The position numbers were made by a program, and so were the translations under genes. DNA of 64,000 bases, taken from the NCBI GenBank assembly GCA_001749745.1, contig JWTM01000101.1, positions 1-64,000 of the forward strand, in the 5' to 3' direction. This document shows, in pieces, positions 35,476 through 45,418 of the stretch (the stretch's first letter is position 1; each line of letters starts with the position of its first letter). This DNA is from Candidatus Marispirochaeta associata (GTDB lineage: Bacteria > Spirochaetota > Spirochaetia > JC444 > Marispirochaetaceae). The notes under the pieces were generated by a model. That model did no database searches and was not told the origin of the DNA. It saw only the letters and a list, made by a program, of their open reading frames with translations.

Positions 35476-36120
35476 ATGTTCGACCGATCCATGCGCCGGG
35501 TAAAAGAGCTACTCTTAAAACCGTTGAACCGGCCGCCGTTTTCCCTGGTTCATCCCAACTTAATCACCCTGATCGCCTTCGGCTTCGGGGTCGCTTCAGG
35601 GCTAGTCGTCTTGTGGGGAGACCTTCGCCTGGGGCTCATCTTCTGGCTCCTGAACCGGGTTTTCGACGGTCTCGACGGAGCCGTCGCTCGGGCAACCGGG
35701 AGGCAAACCGACTTCGGCGGGTATCTCGACATCCTCACCGATTTTGCCGTCTACGCCTGGATTCCGATCGCATTCGCCCTCAGACCCCTCTATGTGGAGG
35801 GCTTCCTGCCTGATAAATGGGTCTTGATCTCCTCCCTCGCGCTACTGGGGGCTTTTTACCTTAATGCGGCGAGCTGGATGTATCTCTCGGCCATCCTGGA
35901 AAAGCGGAACGCCGGAGCCGCGAGCAGGGGCGAGGATACCTCAGTCGCGATGCCGACCGGACTCGTCGAGGGCTTCGAAACCATCCTCCTCTATACCATG
36001 TTCTTTATCCGCCCTTATCAGGTCCATATCCTCTTCGGCGGAATGGCCGCCTTGGTACTGATCGGCGTAGTGCAGCGTTTTATCTGGGCCCTCCGGGTAC
36101 TTCGGTCCTCCTCAAGGTAG
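35476..36120 (+). CDS. CDP-alcohol phosphatidyltransferase
   Basis: A 214-residue integral membrane enzyme that couples CDP-diacylglycerol or a related CDP-alcohol to an acceptor in phospholipid synthesis. The complete signature D-G-x2-A-R-x8-G-x3-D-x3-D is visible as DGAVARATGRQTDFGGYLD plus ILTD (about residues 63-85). Around it are five to six membrane segments. Which alcohol is used (glycerol phosphate, inositol phosphate, serine) cannot be told from the motif. GGAGG precedes the ATG at 35476. A 58-base gap separates it from uspA. Confidence 0.87.
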   Translation: MFDRSMRRVKELLLKPLNRPPFSLVHPNLITLIAFGFGVASGLVVLWGDLRLGLIFWLLNRVFDGLDGAVARATGRQTDFGGYLDILTDFAVYAWIPIAFALRPLYVEGFLPDKWVLISSLALLGAFYLNAASWMYLSAILEKRNAGAASRGEDTSVAMPTGLVEGFETILLYTMFFIRPYQVHILFGGMAALVLIGVVQRFIWALRVLRSSSR

Positions 36121-36178
36121 TAAGCCGTTTTTGCTTGCATTAGCCGGCTCCCGTGGGTAGGTTTGAAAGGAGGAGCTT

Positions 36179-36658
36179 ATGAGCGAGAGAATCCTTGTAC
36201 CCCTGGACGGGTCCGGCCTGGGGGAGGTGGCCCTCGAATATCTGAGCACCCTGCTGTCCCGCCTTGCCCCGGAGAAGAAGACAATCATCCATCTGATGCA
36301 CGTAATCACCAACCTTACCCACGAGGTCAATCTTCCCGGCGACGGCGCCGGATCGATTCGAGTGAGCAATTCGCCCGAAGAGATGAAGGCCATCGAGACG
36401 GAGAGCAGACGTTATCTGGAGCAGGCCGCTTCCCGTCTCAAGTCGGCGAGTGTGGAGGCGGAACTGGTGATCCGTTCCGGCACCAACCCGGCGGAGGAGA
36501 TCATCCGCGTCGAGGAGGAGCGGGAGTGCGATCTGGTGGTTATGTCGACCCATGGCCGTTCGGGGATCAGCCGCTGGGCCTTCGGGAGCGTGACCGATAA
36601 GGTCTTGCGGGCCGGTAAAGTGCCGGTGCTGCTGGTCCGGGCCGATAAGGCCGCCTGA
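36179..36658 (+). CDS. Universal stress protein, UspA family
   Basis: A 159-residue single-domain Usp: opening ERILVPLDGSGLGEVALEYL and the ATP-binding signature G-x2-G-x9-G-(S/T) seen near the end as THGRSGISRWAFGSVTDK followed by VPVLLVRA. The intact motif suggests an ATP-binding type Usp. Cytoplasmic stress tolerance role is known for the family. AAAGGAGG lies 6 bases before the ATG. Flanked by phospholipid and ClpB genes, no evident operon. Confidence 0.9.
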   Translation: MSERILVPLDGSGLGEVALEYLSTLLSRLAPEKKTIIHLMHVITNLTHEVNLPGDGAGSIRVSNSPEEMKAIETESRRYLEQAASRLKSASVEAELVIRSGTNPAEEIIRVEEERECDLVVMSTHGRSGISRWAFGSVTDKVLRAGKVPVLLVRADKAA

Positions 36659-36757
36659 ACCGTCCGAGGCTTAAATCATCGTCTATCTCGGTTATTTGAT
36701 GATATAGTAGGGCCAGAGTATATTCAGAGGAACAGTAACTAGATAAAGAGGTACCCT

Positions 36758-37006
36758 ATGTCAGAGAAACTAATTATGCTCCACGGATTCAGCCAGGAAG
36801 AGGCGCTGGGACTGTTACGGATGATCAAGGCCAACCAGCAGGATCCCCGGGAGATCGCTTTCTGCATGACCACCGAGACCAACATGGAATGGAAGATTAA
36901 GGATCTTATCGCGGATGTAACCGAGGAGCATGCCTATATGATGAAGATGGAGGACGAGCGGGCGGCCCAGGCGAAAGACGAAAAAGATTCTTCAAATCAG
37001 GAATAG
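36758..37006 (+). CDS. DUF3783 family protein
   Basis: An 82-residue protein, MSEKLIMLHGFSQEEALGLL, matching the DUF3783 family (small proteins with MHGF near the start and a W near residue 48: NMEWKIKDLI). No function is known. The C-terminal 20 residues are highly charged. It stands alone ahead of clpB with a 139-base gap and an RBS-like AAAGAGG 6 bases before its ATG. Confidence 0.7.
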   Translation: MSEKLIMLHGFSQEEALGLLRMIKANQQDPREIAFCMTTETNMEWKIKDLIADVTEEHAYMMKMEDERAAQAKDEKDSSNQE

Positions 37007-37038
37007 AATCACAAATATATCCTATTTTGCGAAAATAT

Positions 37039-37067
37039 TTGCCCCATTCCACCCCCGGCGCTATATT
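37039..37067 (+). promoter_or_regulatory. Promoter of clpB
   Basis: TTGCCC (37039-37044), 17-base spacer, TATATT (37062-37067), leaving a leader of about 70 bases. A CCCCAT at 37042-37047 resembles a sigma-32 -10, but no matching CTTGAAA lies at the needed distance, so a housekeeping-type promoter is preferred. No CIRCE element seen. Confidence 0.45.
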
Positions 37068-37145
37068 ATAGGTATCCAGATACGGATTGGAATACTCGAA
37101 TCGGGCTCCCTCACCAGATACACCGGGAGCGAAGGATAGAAGGAT

Positions 37146-39746
37146 ATGCAATATAACAAGATGACCCTCAAGGCGCAGGACGCGATTCAGGCGGCCCACT
37201 CCGCCGCCAATGAGGCCGGCCACGCCCAGATCGATGTGGACCATCTGCTGATAGCCCTGCTTGCGCAGGAAGACGGGGTAGTCCCGCCCTTGATGGATGC
37301 CTTGGGGGTCGATTCCCGGGGCTTGGAGGCCGAACTCGAGGAGCAGATTTCGAGCAAGCCCTCGGTGCACGGCGAGAGCGCTCAGGTCTCGATCTCTCCC
37401 GAACTCTCCCGGGTATTGAGTCGTGCCGAGAAGGAGGCCTCGTCCTTAAAGGACGAGTATGTCTCCACCGAGCATATCCTCCTCAGTATGAGCGGGGCCG
37501 AGAATCGTACGGCGGACCTCCTGCGGCGGCATGGGGTCAACAAGGATCGGATCATGGAGGCCCTGAAGAGCATCCGGGGCAATCAGCGGGTAACCGATCA
37601 GGATCCCGAAGGGCGCTATCAGGTATTGGAGAAGTACTGTAAGGATCTGACCGCCCTGGCTCGGAAGGAGAAGCTCGATCCGGTTATCGGCCGGGATGAG
37701 GAGATCCGACGGGTCATGCAGGTCTTGAGCCGGCGGACGAAGAACAATCCGGTATTGATCGGCGAACCGGGAGTCGGAAAGACCGCCATCGCCGAAGGCC
37801 TGGCTCGGCGGATCGTCTCCGGCGACGTCCCTGACTCCCTCAAGAATAAACGCCTTCTCGCCCTCGATCTGGGCGCGCTCATCGCGGGCGCCAAGTTCAG
37901 GGGGGAGTTCGAGGAGCGCCTGAAGGCGGTCATCAACGAGGTCGCCGCCTCGGACGGTCAAATTATTCTCTTTATCGACGAGCTTCACAGCCTGGTAGGA
38001 GCCGGCGCGGCGGAGGGCTCGACCGATGCATCCAACCTCTTGAAGCCGGCCCTGGCCCGGGGCGAGCTGCGCGCAATCGGCGCGACGACCCTGGACGAGT
38101 ACCGCCAGCACATCGAGAAGGACGCCGCCCTGGAGCGACGCTTCCAGCAGGTCTACACCGCCGAGCCCTCGGTGGAGGATACCGTGGCCATATTACGGGG
38201 AATCCAGGAGCGCTACGAGGTGCACCACGGAGTCCGGATTCGGGACGACGCGCTGATCGCCGCGGCGACCCTCTCGGACCGCTATATTACCAGCCGTTTC
38301 CTGCCCGATAAGGCGATCGACCTGGTGGACGAGGCGGCCAGCCGCTTGAAGATGGAGATCGAGAGCCAGCCCACGGAGCTGGACAAGATCGAGCGGCGCA
38401 TCCTGCAGCTGAACATCGAGAAGCAGGCTCTCTCCCGGGAGGAGGATGCGGCCAGCAAGGATCGCTTGACCAAGCTGCAGGATGAACTCAACGACCTGAC
38501 CCACAAGCGGGATGCGATGCAGCTCCAGTGGAAGAACGAGAAGCGCATTATCGACGAGATCCGCTCTCTGAAGGCGAACCTCGAGGAGTACAAGCTCCAG
38601 GAGACCCGCTTCGAACGGGAGGGGAACCTGGCCAAGGCGGCGGAGATCAAGCACGGTTTGATTCCCGAGACCGGCGCCAAGATCTCAGCTCTCGGCAAGG
38701 AGCTCGAGGAGCTGAAAGGGGACCACCGGCTCCTGCGGGAGGAGGTATCCGAAGAGGATATCGCCCGGGTGGTCTCTACCTGGACCGGGATTCCGGTATC
38801 GAAGATGCTCGCCTCGGAGATGGCCAAGTTCCTGGAGCTGGAGAAGATCCTCGAAGAGCGCGTGGTGGGACAGGATGCGGCTATCGAAGCCGTGAGCGAC
38901 GCGATCCGCCGCAACAAGACCGGTCTCTCCGATACCGCTCGTCCCTTGGGCTCCTTCCTCTTCTTAGGGCCTACCGGGGTCGGCAAGACGGAGCTCGCGA
39001 AGACCCTGGCGGATTTCCTCTTCAGCGACGAGAAGGCCCTGACCCGGATCGATATGAGCGAATATATGGAGAAGCATTCGGTCAGCCGCTTGATCGGCGC
39101 CCCTCCCGGCTATGTCGGTTACGACCAGGGCGGGCAGTTGACCGAAGCCGTACGTCGGCGTCCCTACTCGGTTATCCTCTTCGACGAGGTGGAGAAGGCC
39201 CATCCCGACGTCTTCAACGTGCTTCTGCAGCTATTAGACGACGGCCGTTTGACCGACGGACAGGGGAGGGTGGTCGATTTCAGGAACGCCATCGTGATCC
39301 TGACCAGTAATCTCGGAAGCGATCTGATCCTGCAGGTGGAGGACCCCGCCGAGGTGAAGGAGAAGATCGAGCTCCTGGTGAAAGGGAACTTCAAGCCCGA
39401 GTTCATCAACCGTCTGGACGAGACTATTATCTTCAGCCGGCTCGGAAAGGAGCAGATCCTGAAGATCGTCGACATTCAGCTCGAACGCTTGGCCAAACGC
39501 CTGAGGGAGCGCAAGCTGGGACTCAAGGTCGATAAAGCGGCCCGGGAGCTGATCGGGGCGGAGGGCTACGATCCCGCCTTCGGCGCTCGGCCGGTCAAAC
39601 GGACCATCCAGAGCCTGGTGGAGAATCCCCTGGCCAAGAACATCCTGGCCGGGAAGATTCCCGAAGGCTCCGAGGTGAGGGTAGGCGTTAAAGAGGGCGA
39701 ACTCAAGTTCAGCGCCAAAGCCGGCGCCGCGCTTGAAGAGAGCTGA
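37146..39746 (+). CDS. clpB: ATP-dependent chaperone ClpB
   Basis: An 866-residue Hsp100 disaggregase that works with DnaK to rescue aggregated proteins. In order: N-domain (1-150), first AAA+ module with Walker A GEPGVGKT near residue 208 and Walker B ILFIDELH near 277, the middle coiled-coil region (about 405-530) that distinguishes ClpB from ClpA/C, second AAA+ module with GPTGVGKT near 608, pore loop GYVGYDQGG near 656 and [16 protein letters not shown] near 678, then the sensor-2 region. Length is typical. RBS AAGGATAG before the ATG at 37146. The stop is one base from the convergent DJ-1 gene. Confidence 0.97.
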   Translation: MQYNKMTLKAQDAIQAAHSAANEAGHAQIDVDHLLIALLAQEDGVVPPLMDALGVDSRGLEAELEEQISSKPSVHGESAQVSISPELSRVLSRAEKEASSLKDEYVSTEHILLSMSGAENRTADLLRRHGVNKDRIMEALKSIRGNQRVTDQDPEGRYQVLEKYCKDLTALARKEKLDPVIGRDEEIRRVMQVLSRRTKNNPVLIGEPGVGKTAIAEGLARRIVSGDVPDSLKNKRLLALDLGALIAGAKFRGEFEERLKAVINEVAASDGQIILFIDELHSLVGAGAAEGSTDASNLLKPALARGELRAIGATTLDEYRQHIEKDAALERRFQQVYTAEPSVEDTVAILRGIQERYEVHHGVRIRDDALIAAATLSDRYITSRFLPDKAIDLVDEAASRLKMEIESQPTELDKIERRILQLNIEKQALSREEDAASKDRLTKLQDELNDLTHKRDAMQLQWKNEKRIIDEIRSLKANLEEYKLQETRFEREGNLAKAAEIKHGLIPETGAKISALGKELEELKGDHRLLREEVSEEDIARVVSTWTGIPVSKMLASEMAKFLELEKILEERVVGQDAAIEAVSDAIRRNKTGLSDTARPLGSFLFLGPTGVGKTELAKTLADFLFSDEKALTRIDMSEYMEKHSVSRLIGAPPGYVGYDQGGQLTEAVRRRPYSVILFDEVEKAHPDVFNVLLQLLDDGRLTDGQGRVVDFRNAIVILTSNLGSDLILQVEDPAEVKEKIELLVKGNFKPEFINRLDETIIFSRLGKEQILKIVDIQLERLAKRLRERKLGLKVDKAARELIGAEGYDPAFGARPVKRTIQSLVENPLAKNILAGKIPEGSEVRVGVKEGELKFSAKAGAALEES

Positions 39747-39747
39747 C

Positions 39748-40260
39748 TTAGTCGAACTGCGCCAGAAAGAGGCGCATATAGTCGGGCAGGTCCGGCGGCC
39801 TGCGGGCGGAGACGATGTTTCTGTCCGCCACCGCCGGCTTATCCACCCACTCGGCTCCGGCGTTGATCAGGTCGTCCTTGATCCCCGGCGTCGAGGTCAT
39901 GGTTAATCCTTTTACGATATCGGCCGATGCCAGGACCCAGCCGGCGTGGCAGATATGGCCGATCGGTTTTCCCGCTGTAAAGATCTCCCTGGTTATTCGA
40001 AGAACACTCTCGTAGCGTCTGAGCTTGTCCGGGGCCCAACCTCCGGGAACGAGGAGGCCGTCGTACTCCTCGGCCGAGACCGTTTCAAAGGAGATATCCG
40101 CCGCCGCCGGCACGCCGTATTTCCCGGTGTAGCTCATTCCCGCCTCCTTGCCGGCGATGTCCACCTGAAAACCCGCCTCCCGGCAGCGCAGCACGGGGTA
40201 CCAGTGCTCGAGATCCTCAAACTGTTCGTCGATGAATGCTAAAATTTTATTTGTACTCAT
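39748..40260 (-). CDS. DJ-1/PfpI family protein
   Basis: A 170-residue class I amidotransferase-like protein: KILAFIDEQFEDLEHWYPV at the start, GLLVPGGWAPDKLR near 70 and the nucleophile elbow IGHICHAGWVLA near 99-110 with C103 and H104. DJ-1/PfpI members include glyoxalases/deglycases, proteases and stress chaperones; the specific activity is unknown. AAGGAG precedes the ATG on its strand. It is divergent from the TetR gene at 40411 and convergent with clpB, whose stop is one base away. Confidence 0.88.
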   Translation of the reverse strand: MSTNKILAFIDEQFEDLEHWYPVLRCREAGFQVDIAGKEAGMSYTGKYGVPAAADISFETVSAEEYDGLLVPGGWAPDKLRRYESVLRITREIFTAGKPIGHICHAGWVLASADIVKGLTMTSTPGIKDDLINAGAEWVDKPAVADRNIVSARRPPDLPDYMRLFLAQFD

Positions 40261-40347
40261 GTTGTATGCTCCTTATTCCAGCCATTTTGTTCTTCAATGC
40301 CAAAAATAGTCATATATCGGTATGGTTTCAATTTTTGCTCATTTCAC

Positions 40348-40389
40348 TTGACATATGCTTTGTGATAAATTATGTTAGTAATCGATAAC
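40348..40389 (+). promoter_or_regulatory. Promoter and operator of the tetR-RND operon, site 1
   Basis: TTGACA (40348-40353), 17-base spacer, TATGTT (40371-40376), with AGGAG before the ATG at 40411. The operator candidate GTTAGTAATCGATAAC (40374-40389) overlaps the -10 box; its outer GTTA...TAAC arms are inverted. A near-identical copy is at 41010-41025, so autoregulation by the TetR protein is likely. Confidence 0.72.
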
Positions 40390-40410
40390 AAACACTTTGA
40401 GGAGAATTGA

Positions 40411-40989
40411 ATGCGTACCGAACGGCAGCAGGAGATTTTGGATGCTGCAGTAGAACTGGTGGCGCGGGAGGGTTTCAGTCGCCTTACCATCCGTAAAGTA
40501 GCCGCTTCGGTGGGGGTGAGTGAGCCGGCTGTCTACCGCCACTTTCCCCACAAGCTGGCCCTTCTGGAGGAGATTCTCGAGGACTTACAGGCTGGGGTTC
40601 AGCCCCATTTTCGCAACCTGGCGAAGGCGGGTGCAGACCCGGGAGAGCTTTTTTCGGAATTCATCAAGGGGCTCTTCTCTGAAATCAAGGCCAAGCCGGC
40701 TTTTGCGTCGCTGGTTTTCTCCGAAGAAGCCTTTCACTCCGAACCACAGCTTCGTCCTAGGCTCTTCCGTATGATGCGAGAGAATCTGGCGGTTTTAGCT
40801 GCTGCCTTCGGCTCATTGCAGAGGGAAGGAGTATTGCGGGAGGATATCTCTCCGGAGAGGATTGCGATGCTTGTGATGGGGAGTATAAGGTTGACTATAA
40901 CCCGCACACATATGAGTGACGGTGCTATTCGGCTTTTCGATCAAGCGGATGACCTGGCTGGGACTTTTGTGCTGCTCTTTGGAGTATAG
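40411..40989 (+). CDS. TetR/AcrR family transcriptional regulator
   Basis: A 192-residue regulator. The N-terminal 50 residues form the TetR DNA-binding domain (ILDAAVELVAREGFSRLTIR, then VGVSEPAVYRHFPHKLALLE). The C-terminal effector domain is divergent, as usual. The gene begins the operon containing the RND transporter and is preceded by and followed by matching 16-bp operators, which supports it as the local repressor, possibly responding to an envelope-active lipid or drug. RBS GAGGAG 6 bases before the ATG. Confidence 0.9.
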   Translation: MRTERQQEILDAAVELVAREGFSRLTIRKVAASVGVSEPAVYRHFPHKLALLEEILEDLQAGVQPHFRNLAKAGADPGELFSEFIKGLFSEIKAKPAFASLVFSEEAFHSEPQLRPRLFRMMRENLAVLAAAFGSLQREGVLREDISPERIAMLVMGSIRLTITRTHMSDGAIRLFDQADDLAGTFVLLFGV

Positions 40990-41009
40990 GATTGAGTTTT
41001 GTCGCAAAG

Positions 41010-41025
41010 GTTAGTTAACGATAAC
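41010..41025. promoter_or_regulatory. TetR operator, site 2
   Basis: GTTAGTTAACGATAAC, differing from site 1 (40374-40389) at two of 16 positions. It sits in the 55-base gap between tetR and the RND gene, 20 bases upstream of the ATG at 41045, with GGGAGG RBS in between. It could block an internal promoter or elongation. Confidence 0.68.
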
Positions 41026-41044
41026 TATTATTCCGGGAGGAATC

Positions 41045-43384
41045 ATGAATAAACTATTAGATCAGGCAGCTCGCAGGCCCTTTTTACTGCTCGGGTTGAT
41101 TATTGCTTTGACCGCACTCTTTATTTTCGGCATGTGGCGCAACGCGGAGCTGGAGACCGATCTGGACGAATATATGCCTAAGGATCATCCGGCTTTCGTC
41201 TTCAGCGACGAGGCGGAGGAGATGTTCGGCATAGCCGACGCGGTGCTTTTCGTCCTGGAGCACCAAGACTCGATTTACAACAGCGGCACACTACAAAAGA
41301 TCCGCGACCTGACCGAAGCTCTTCCTGAGACCTTCGATGAACTAGAGCCCGCCGACATAACCTCCCTCTATACCGCGGAGAATATTACCGCCGACGAATG
41401 GGGTCTCACGGTGGAGGCCTTCTATGGCGAGGTGCCGGAAAGTGAATCCGAGCTTGCGGCCCTTCGACGGTCGGTGGAAGAGAACGACATGGTTCACGGA
41501 CGAATCGTCAGTCTCGACGCCAGATCGACCCTGATTATTGCCGAGATCCCCGACGATGCCTTCACTAAGGAGTTTTACGCAGGACTTCTCGAGTTTGCCG
41601 CCCAGTGGGAGGGACCTGAGATCATTCATATCGCCGGACGCCCAGTGGTCGAAGGGGAGATGACCCGGCTCGGGCCAAAGGATATGGCCCGCATGGCGCC
41701 GCTTGTCTTCCTGTTGATGACCATGATCCTGCTCTATCTCTTAAGGAATCTGCGGCATACCGTGCTCAACCTGCTGATTGTCCTCTTCGGCACGTTGAGC
41801 GCCTTCGGTCTAATGACCCTTTTTCACATACCGGTCTATACCGTCAGTACCATGATCCCGGTCATGCTTATCGCGATCGGGGTGGCCGACGGGATTCATA
41901 TGCATAACACTATCCGTCATCTGCTGGAAGAGACTCCAGGCATCAGTCGGGATAAGCTGGTACGAAAAACCATGCAGGCGATGACGCGTCCGGTAATCAT
42001 GACCTCGATTACCACAGCGGTGGGTTTTCTCTCCCTGATGACCAGCCAGGTGTTGCCGGTTCGCTACTTCGGTCTTTTTACTGCCGTTGGAGTTTTGGCT
42101 GAGATGTTGATGGCCCTGCTTCTTTTTCCGGCTTCGATCTACCTTCTGGGCCCCCCAAGTCTGCGAACAGGGAAAACTATCGAAAGCGATCATGCAGAAG
42201 CCTCCGGCATTTTCAGTCGACGGGCCGGAGAGTTGCTTATGACCCATCCCTGGAGAGTGGTGCTGGCCGGCATAGCAATCTTCTCGCTCGCGGGTTTGGG
42301 AACCTCCCGGGTCTGGATCGACACCAGCTTTCTGGCCAACTTCGAGGAGGAGAGCGCAGTCGTAGAAACCGATACCTTTGTAAACCAGAATTTCGGCGGG
42401 ACCTCCACCCTGAATGTCATACTCAGCGCGAATGAGGACGATACCTTTAAAAAGCCGCAGGTTCTCGAACTGATCGACTCCCTCCAACGGGAGGTTGAAC
42501 AGGATCCGGTGGTCGGCGATAGTTTCGCCCTGAGCGATTACATACGGCGTATGCACCGGGTGATGCACGAGGATAATCCGGCTTACGACGCAATCCCCGA
42601 AACGAGCGACATGGTAGCCCAGTATCTGCTCCTCTACGAGATGTCGGGCGATCCGGACAATCTAAACCAGGTTGTCGATTATGATTACCGCGAGGCCAAC
42701 CTGACTTTCCAGCTGAAGAGCGACAGTTCGGCTTTTATAGAGGAGATTATCAAAGTAATCGACAACTATGGCGGAGAGTTTGAAGACCTGGGTATAAGGA
42801 TGCGCTATGCCGGAAGCGGCTACAAGTCGCTCGTCTTTGCCAACCTGCTGCTGGAGGGCCAACTCTTCAGCCTGCTCCTCTCATTCGGCATCGTAGCTAT
42901 TCTGTTGAGCTTCATGTTCAAAAACATTTTAATCGGCCTGGCCGGCACCATTCCTATCACCATTACGGCCATGGTCAATTTCGGCACCATGGGGCTCTTG
43001 GGGATTCCCTTGAGCGCCTCCACCGCTATTATTTCCGGTATTGCCATCGGTATCGGTGTCGATTACGCCATCCACTTTATCGAGCACTTTCGTACCGCCC
43101 GCTCATCCGGACTTCCCGGATATGCGGCTGCTCTTTCGACCCTCTCCCAGACCGGCCGGGCGGTAATCTATAACGCCGTGGCGGTCATGGGAGGATTTGC
43201 AGTGCTGCTGGTTAGCGTCTTCCCTCCGAACCGTCAGGTCGGCGGTCTGGTGGCTTTGAACATGGCCGCCTCCGCAGTCGGTACCCTCACTGTTCTGCTG
43301 GTCGTGCTGGTACTTCTGGATCGAAAAGGGAAGATTACAGCTCCCGTTCCGGAGAGTCGTCCGGATATAGACACATCAAATTAG
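41045..43384 (+). CDS. RND/MMPL-superfamily transporter (HAE3-type)
   Basis: A 779-residue inner-membrane protein with the two-fold RND layout: one N-terminal helix (FLLLGLIIALTALFIFGMW), a periplasmic loop of about 180 residues, five or six helices (about 215-375), a second helix (about 395), another periplasmic loop and a last bundle (about 600-770). GVADGIHMHNTIRHLLE (near 278) and GIGVDYAIHFIEHFR (near 664) are the paired helix-4 motifs with Asp thought to relay protons. HAE3 members move hydrophobic molecules such as hopanoids or lipids rather than drugs. The following LolA-like and beta-barrel genes point to lipid transfer to the outer membrane. Confidence 0.88.
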   Translation: MNKLLDQAARRPFLLLGLIIALTALFIFGMWRNAELETDLDEYMPKDHPAFVFSDEAEEMFGIADAVLFVLEHQDSIYNSGTLQKIRDLTEALPETFDELEPADITSLYTAENITADEWGLTVEAFYGEVPESESELAALRRSVEENDMVHGRIVSLDARSTLIIAEIPDDAFTKEFYAGLLEFAAQWEGPEIIHIAGRPVVEGEMTRLGPKDMARMAPLVFLLMTMILLYLLRNLRHTVLNLLIVLFGTLSAFGLMTLFHIPVYTVSTMIPVMLIAIGVADGIHMHNTIRHLLEETPGISRDKLVRKTMQAMTRPVIMTSITTAVGFLSLMTSQVLPVRYFGLFTAVGVLAEMLMALLLFPASIYLLGPPSLRTGKTIESDHAEASGIFSRRAGELLMTHPWRVVLAGIAIFSLAGLGTSRVWIDTSFLANFEEESAVVETDTFVNQNFGGTSTLNVILSANEDDTFKKPQVLELIDSLQREVEQDPVVGDSFALSDYIRRMHRVMHEDNPAYDAIPETSDMVAQYLLLYEMSGDPDNLNQVVDYDYREANLTFQLKSDSSAFIEEIIKVIDNYGGEFEDLGIRMRYAGSGYKSLVFANLLLEGQLFSLLLSFGIVAILLSFMFKNILIGLAGTIPITITAMVNFGTMGLLGIPLSASTAIISGIAIGIGVDYAIHFIEHFRTARSSGLPGYAAALSTLSQTGRAVIYNAVAVMGGFAVLLVSVFPPNRQVGGLVALNMAASAVGTLTVLLVVLVLLDRKGKITAPVPESRPDIDTSN

Positions 43385-43401
43385 ATAGATGGAGGATTGC
43401 T

Positions 43402-44187
43402 ATGAGAAAATCAGACACATTCATGATTGCGATTATGCTCTTTCTTACCGCGCCCCTCGTCGGGTTGGCTGCTGAAACGACCGGCCTCGAGGTCATGGAG
43501 AATGTTTATAACCGGACTGTTGGGCCGAGGATGAGCGCCGAGCTGGTGATGACTATTACCAACTCCCGAGGAGCAACCAGAGAGAGAAGTATCGTGCAGT
43601 ACAGCCTCGAAGGGGCCGAATCGGACAAAAAGATTATGTTCTTCACCGCTCCGGCGGATGTACGAGATACCAGCTTCATGACCTGGTCCTGGGACGACGG
43701 AAGGGACGACGATCAGTGGATCTATCTACCGGCTCTACGAAGGGTTAAACGGATTAGCTCGGACAGTAAAAACGACTCCTTCATGGGATCCGATTTTACC
43801 TATGACGACCTGGGCGAACGGCACCCTTCCGAGGACAGGCACACGATCATACGAGAAGAGACGGTAGACGGAAAGGCGGCTTATGTAGTCGAGAGTATAC
43901 CGGTCTCTCCGGGAGATGCCTTTTCGCGGACCGTCACTTGGATCAACAAAGAGAACTGGGTGGGACTGAAGAAGGAGTACTATGACGGGAAAAACAGGTT
44001 GTTCAAAACCTTGATCATCGATAATTATGAAAAGATAGAGGGCTACTGGGTGGTTACCGATATGACCATGAAGGATCTTGATCGCGAGAGTTCAACCCGC
44101 CTTGCAATGAACGACGTTAGTTTTTCAGTCGATCTCGAAGAAGATTTCTTTTCCGAACGGCAGATGAAAATAGGTTTACGGCGGTGA
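43402..44187 (+). CDS. LolA-like outer-membrane lipoprotein-sorting protein
   Basis: A 261-residue secreted protein: signal peptide ending near VGLAAETT, then a LolA/LolB-like half-barrel of the type annotated 'outer membrane lipoprotein-sorting protein' (YNRTVGPRMSAELVMTIT; DDQWIYLPALRRVKRISS; FMGSDFTYDDLGER; YWVVTDMTMKDL). Such proteins are regularly encoded beside HAE3 RND transporters and probably take up the hydrophobic cargo in the periplasm. ATGGAGGATTG before the ATG contains a good RBS. The stop overlaps a GTG of the next frame (GTGA at 44184-44187), showing coupling. Confidence 0.85.
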   Translation: MRKSDTFMIAIMLFLTAPLVGLAAETTGLEVMENVYNRTVGPRMSAELVMTITNSRGATRERSIVQYSLEGAESDKKIMFFTAPADVRDTSFMTWSWDDGRDDDQWIYLPALRRVKRISSDSKNDSFMGSDFTYDDLGERHPSEDRHTIIREETVDGKAAYVVESIPVSPGDAFSRTVTWINKENWVGLKKEYYDGKNRLFKTLIIDNYEKIEGYWVVTDMTMKDLDRESSTRLAMNDVSFSVDLEEDFFSERQMKIGLRR

Positions 44188-44192
44188 CGGCC

Positions 44193-45395
44193 ATGAAGAC
44201 GAGAAAACCAACGGTCAAGATTATCGCCACGGCCTCTCTTCTGATCCTGTTTGTATCTTCTGCGGTCGCCAAGGATATTGAGATGACCGGGATGCTGCGC
44301 AGCTATACCGGAGCCCGTCCAGGCGAGGGTGATATCCCACTGACCGAGCAGACGGTCGATTTCAGCCTGCGGGGTTGGGGCGACATGAGCCAGATAACCG
44401 TCAATCCCTACGTCTATCTCGATGAAGAGGGGACGCCGGAAATCGGCATACGGGAAGCCTATATGGACCTCTTTCTGACTTCGCTGGATATTCGGGTTGG
44501 TCAACAAGCGATTGTATGGGGCGAGGCCGAAGGAGCCTTCATAACCGATATCGTCAGCCCTCAGGACCTGCGCTCATTTATCCTGGCTGATTTCAGCGAG
44601 GTCCGCATGGGGGTTCCCGCACTGAAGGCTGATTATTATGCGGGGCCGTTTACCTTCGAGGCGGTATGGCTGCCGCGCTTTGTCGCCAATAGATTGCCTG
44701 AAACAGACTCGATATGGTACGCCGACGAGATGACGAACTTGAGCGCCGCGAACCTTCCCGGAGACAGCCTCGAAAATAGCGAGATTTTCGGCAAGGTCAG
44801 TTATTTCGGCGCCGCTCTCAATGCCGAACTCATGGCGGGTTATGCCTGGGACGATCAGCCGGTTCTAAGCGGCGCAGCCCCTTCCCCGGATGCGCTTCAT
44901 AAGCGCTACACCGTCGTCGGCGGTAGCTTCAGCACCACTGTAGGTTCCGCGGTACTGCGCTCGGAGGCTGCGGCATACCTGCAGAAGGATTTTACAGGTG
45001 TGGCGGGACCGGGGACTCTCGCTCTTTACGAGCACCACCAACTCAATGGGTTGATAGGGATTGACTGGAGCCTTATTGGTATCGACATGTCGGTTCAATA
45101 TATTGCCGATTTTATTTACGACTATAACGACACCCTTCTGACGGATGAGTTCAGCCAAACCGGGACCTTCCGCTTACGCGACAGCTATCTTGCCGATACC
45201 CTGACTATGGAGCTATTTGGTTATCTAGGATTCGATCCCTATGATTCTCTTTTACGGCCCTCGGTAACCTACAGTATCGAGGACGGGGTCGAAATTCAGA
45301 CGGGGGCTGAGATATTTCTTGGTGACGATGATGGCAAGTTTGGTCGCTACAGCGACAACTCATTGGTCTATGTTTCCCTGCGCTGGTATTTTTAG
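44193..45395 (+). CDS. Outer-membrane beta-barrel protein of the RND/LolA-like operon
   Basis: A 400-residue protein with a signal peptide (IIATASLLILFVSSAVAKD) and a body of alternating strands: FSLRGWGDMSQITVNPYVYL, IREAYMDLFLTSLDIRVGQQ, VWGEAEGAFITDIVSPQDLR, ending YVSLRWYF with the C-terminal aromatic expected for BamA substrates. The GQQAIVWGEA-like region resembles DUF1302-type barrels that accompany LolA-like/RND pairs, an assignment made from memory. It is probably the outer-membrane part of the system. Start: ATG 44193; an upstream GTG at 44184, overlapping the previous stop, is the alternative. Confidence 0.7.
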   Translation: MKTRKPTVKIIATASLLILFVSSAVAKDIEMTGMLRSYTGARPGEGDIPLTEQTVDFSLRGWGDMSQITVNPYVYLDEEGTPEIGIREAYMDLFLTSLDIRVGQQAIVWGEAEGAFITDIVSPQDLRSFILADFSEVRMGVPALKADYYAGPFTFEAVWLPRFVANRLPETDSIWYADEMTNLSAANLPGDSLENSEIFGKVSYFGAALNAELMAGYAWDDQPVLSGAAPSPDALHKRYTVVGGSFSTTVGSAVLRSEAAAYLQKDFTGVAGPGTLALYEHHQLNGLIGIDWSLIGIDMSVQYIADFIYDYNDTLLTDEFSQTGTFRLRDSYLADTLTMELFGYLGFDPYDSLLRPSVTYSIEDGVEIQTGAEIFLGDDDGKFGRYSDNSLVYVSLRWYF

Positions 45396-45418
45396 GAATT
45401 GCGAATAGAGGAGTAATC

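Noticed and set aside
37042..37047. CCCCAT before clpB as a sigma-32 -10 box
   Set aside because: No CTTGAAA at 13-17 bases upstream; a TTGCCC-17-TATATT housekeeping-type promoter fits better.
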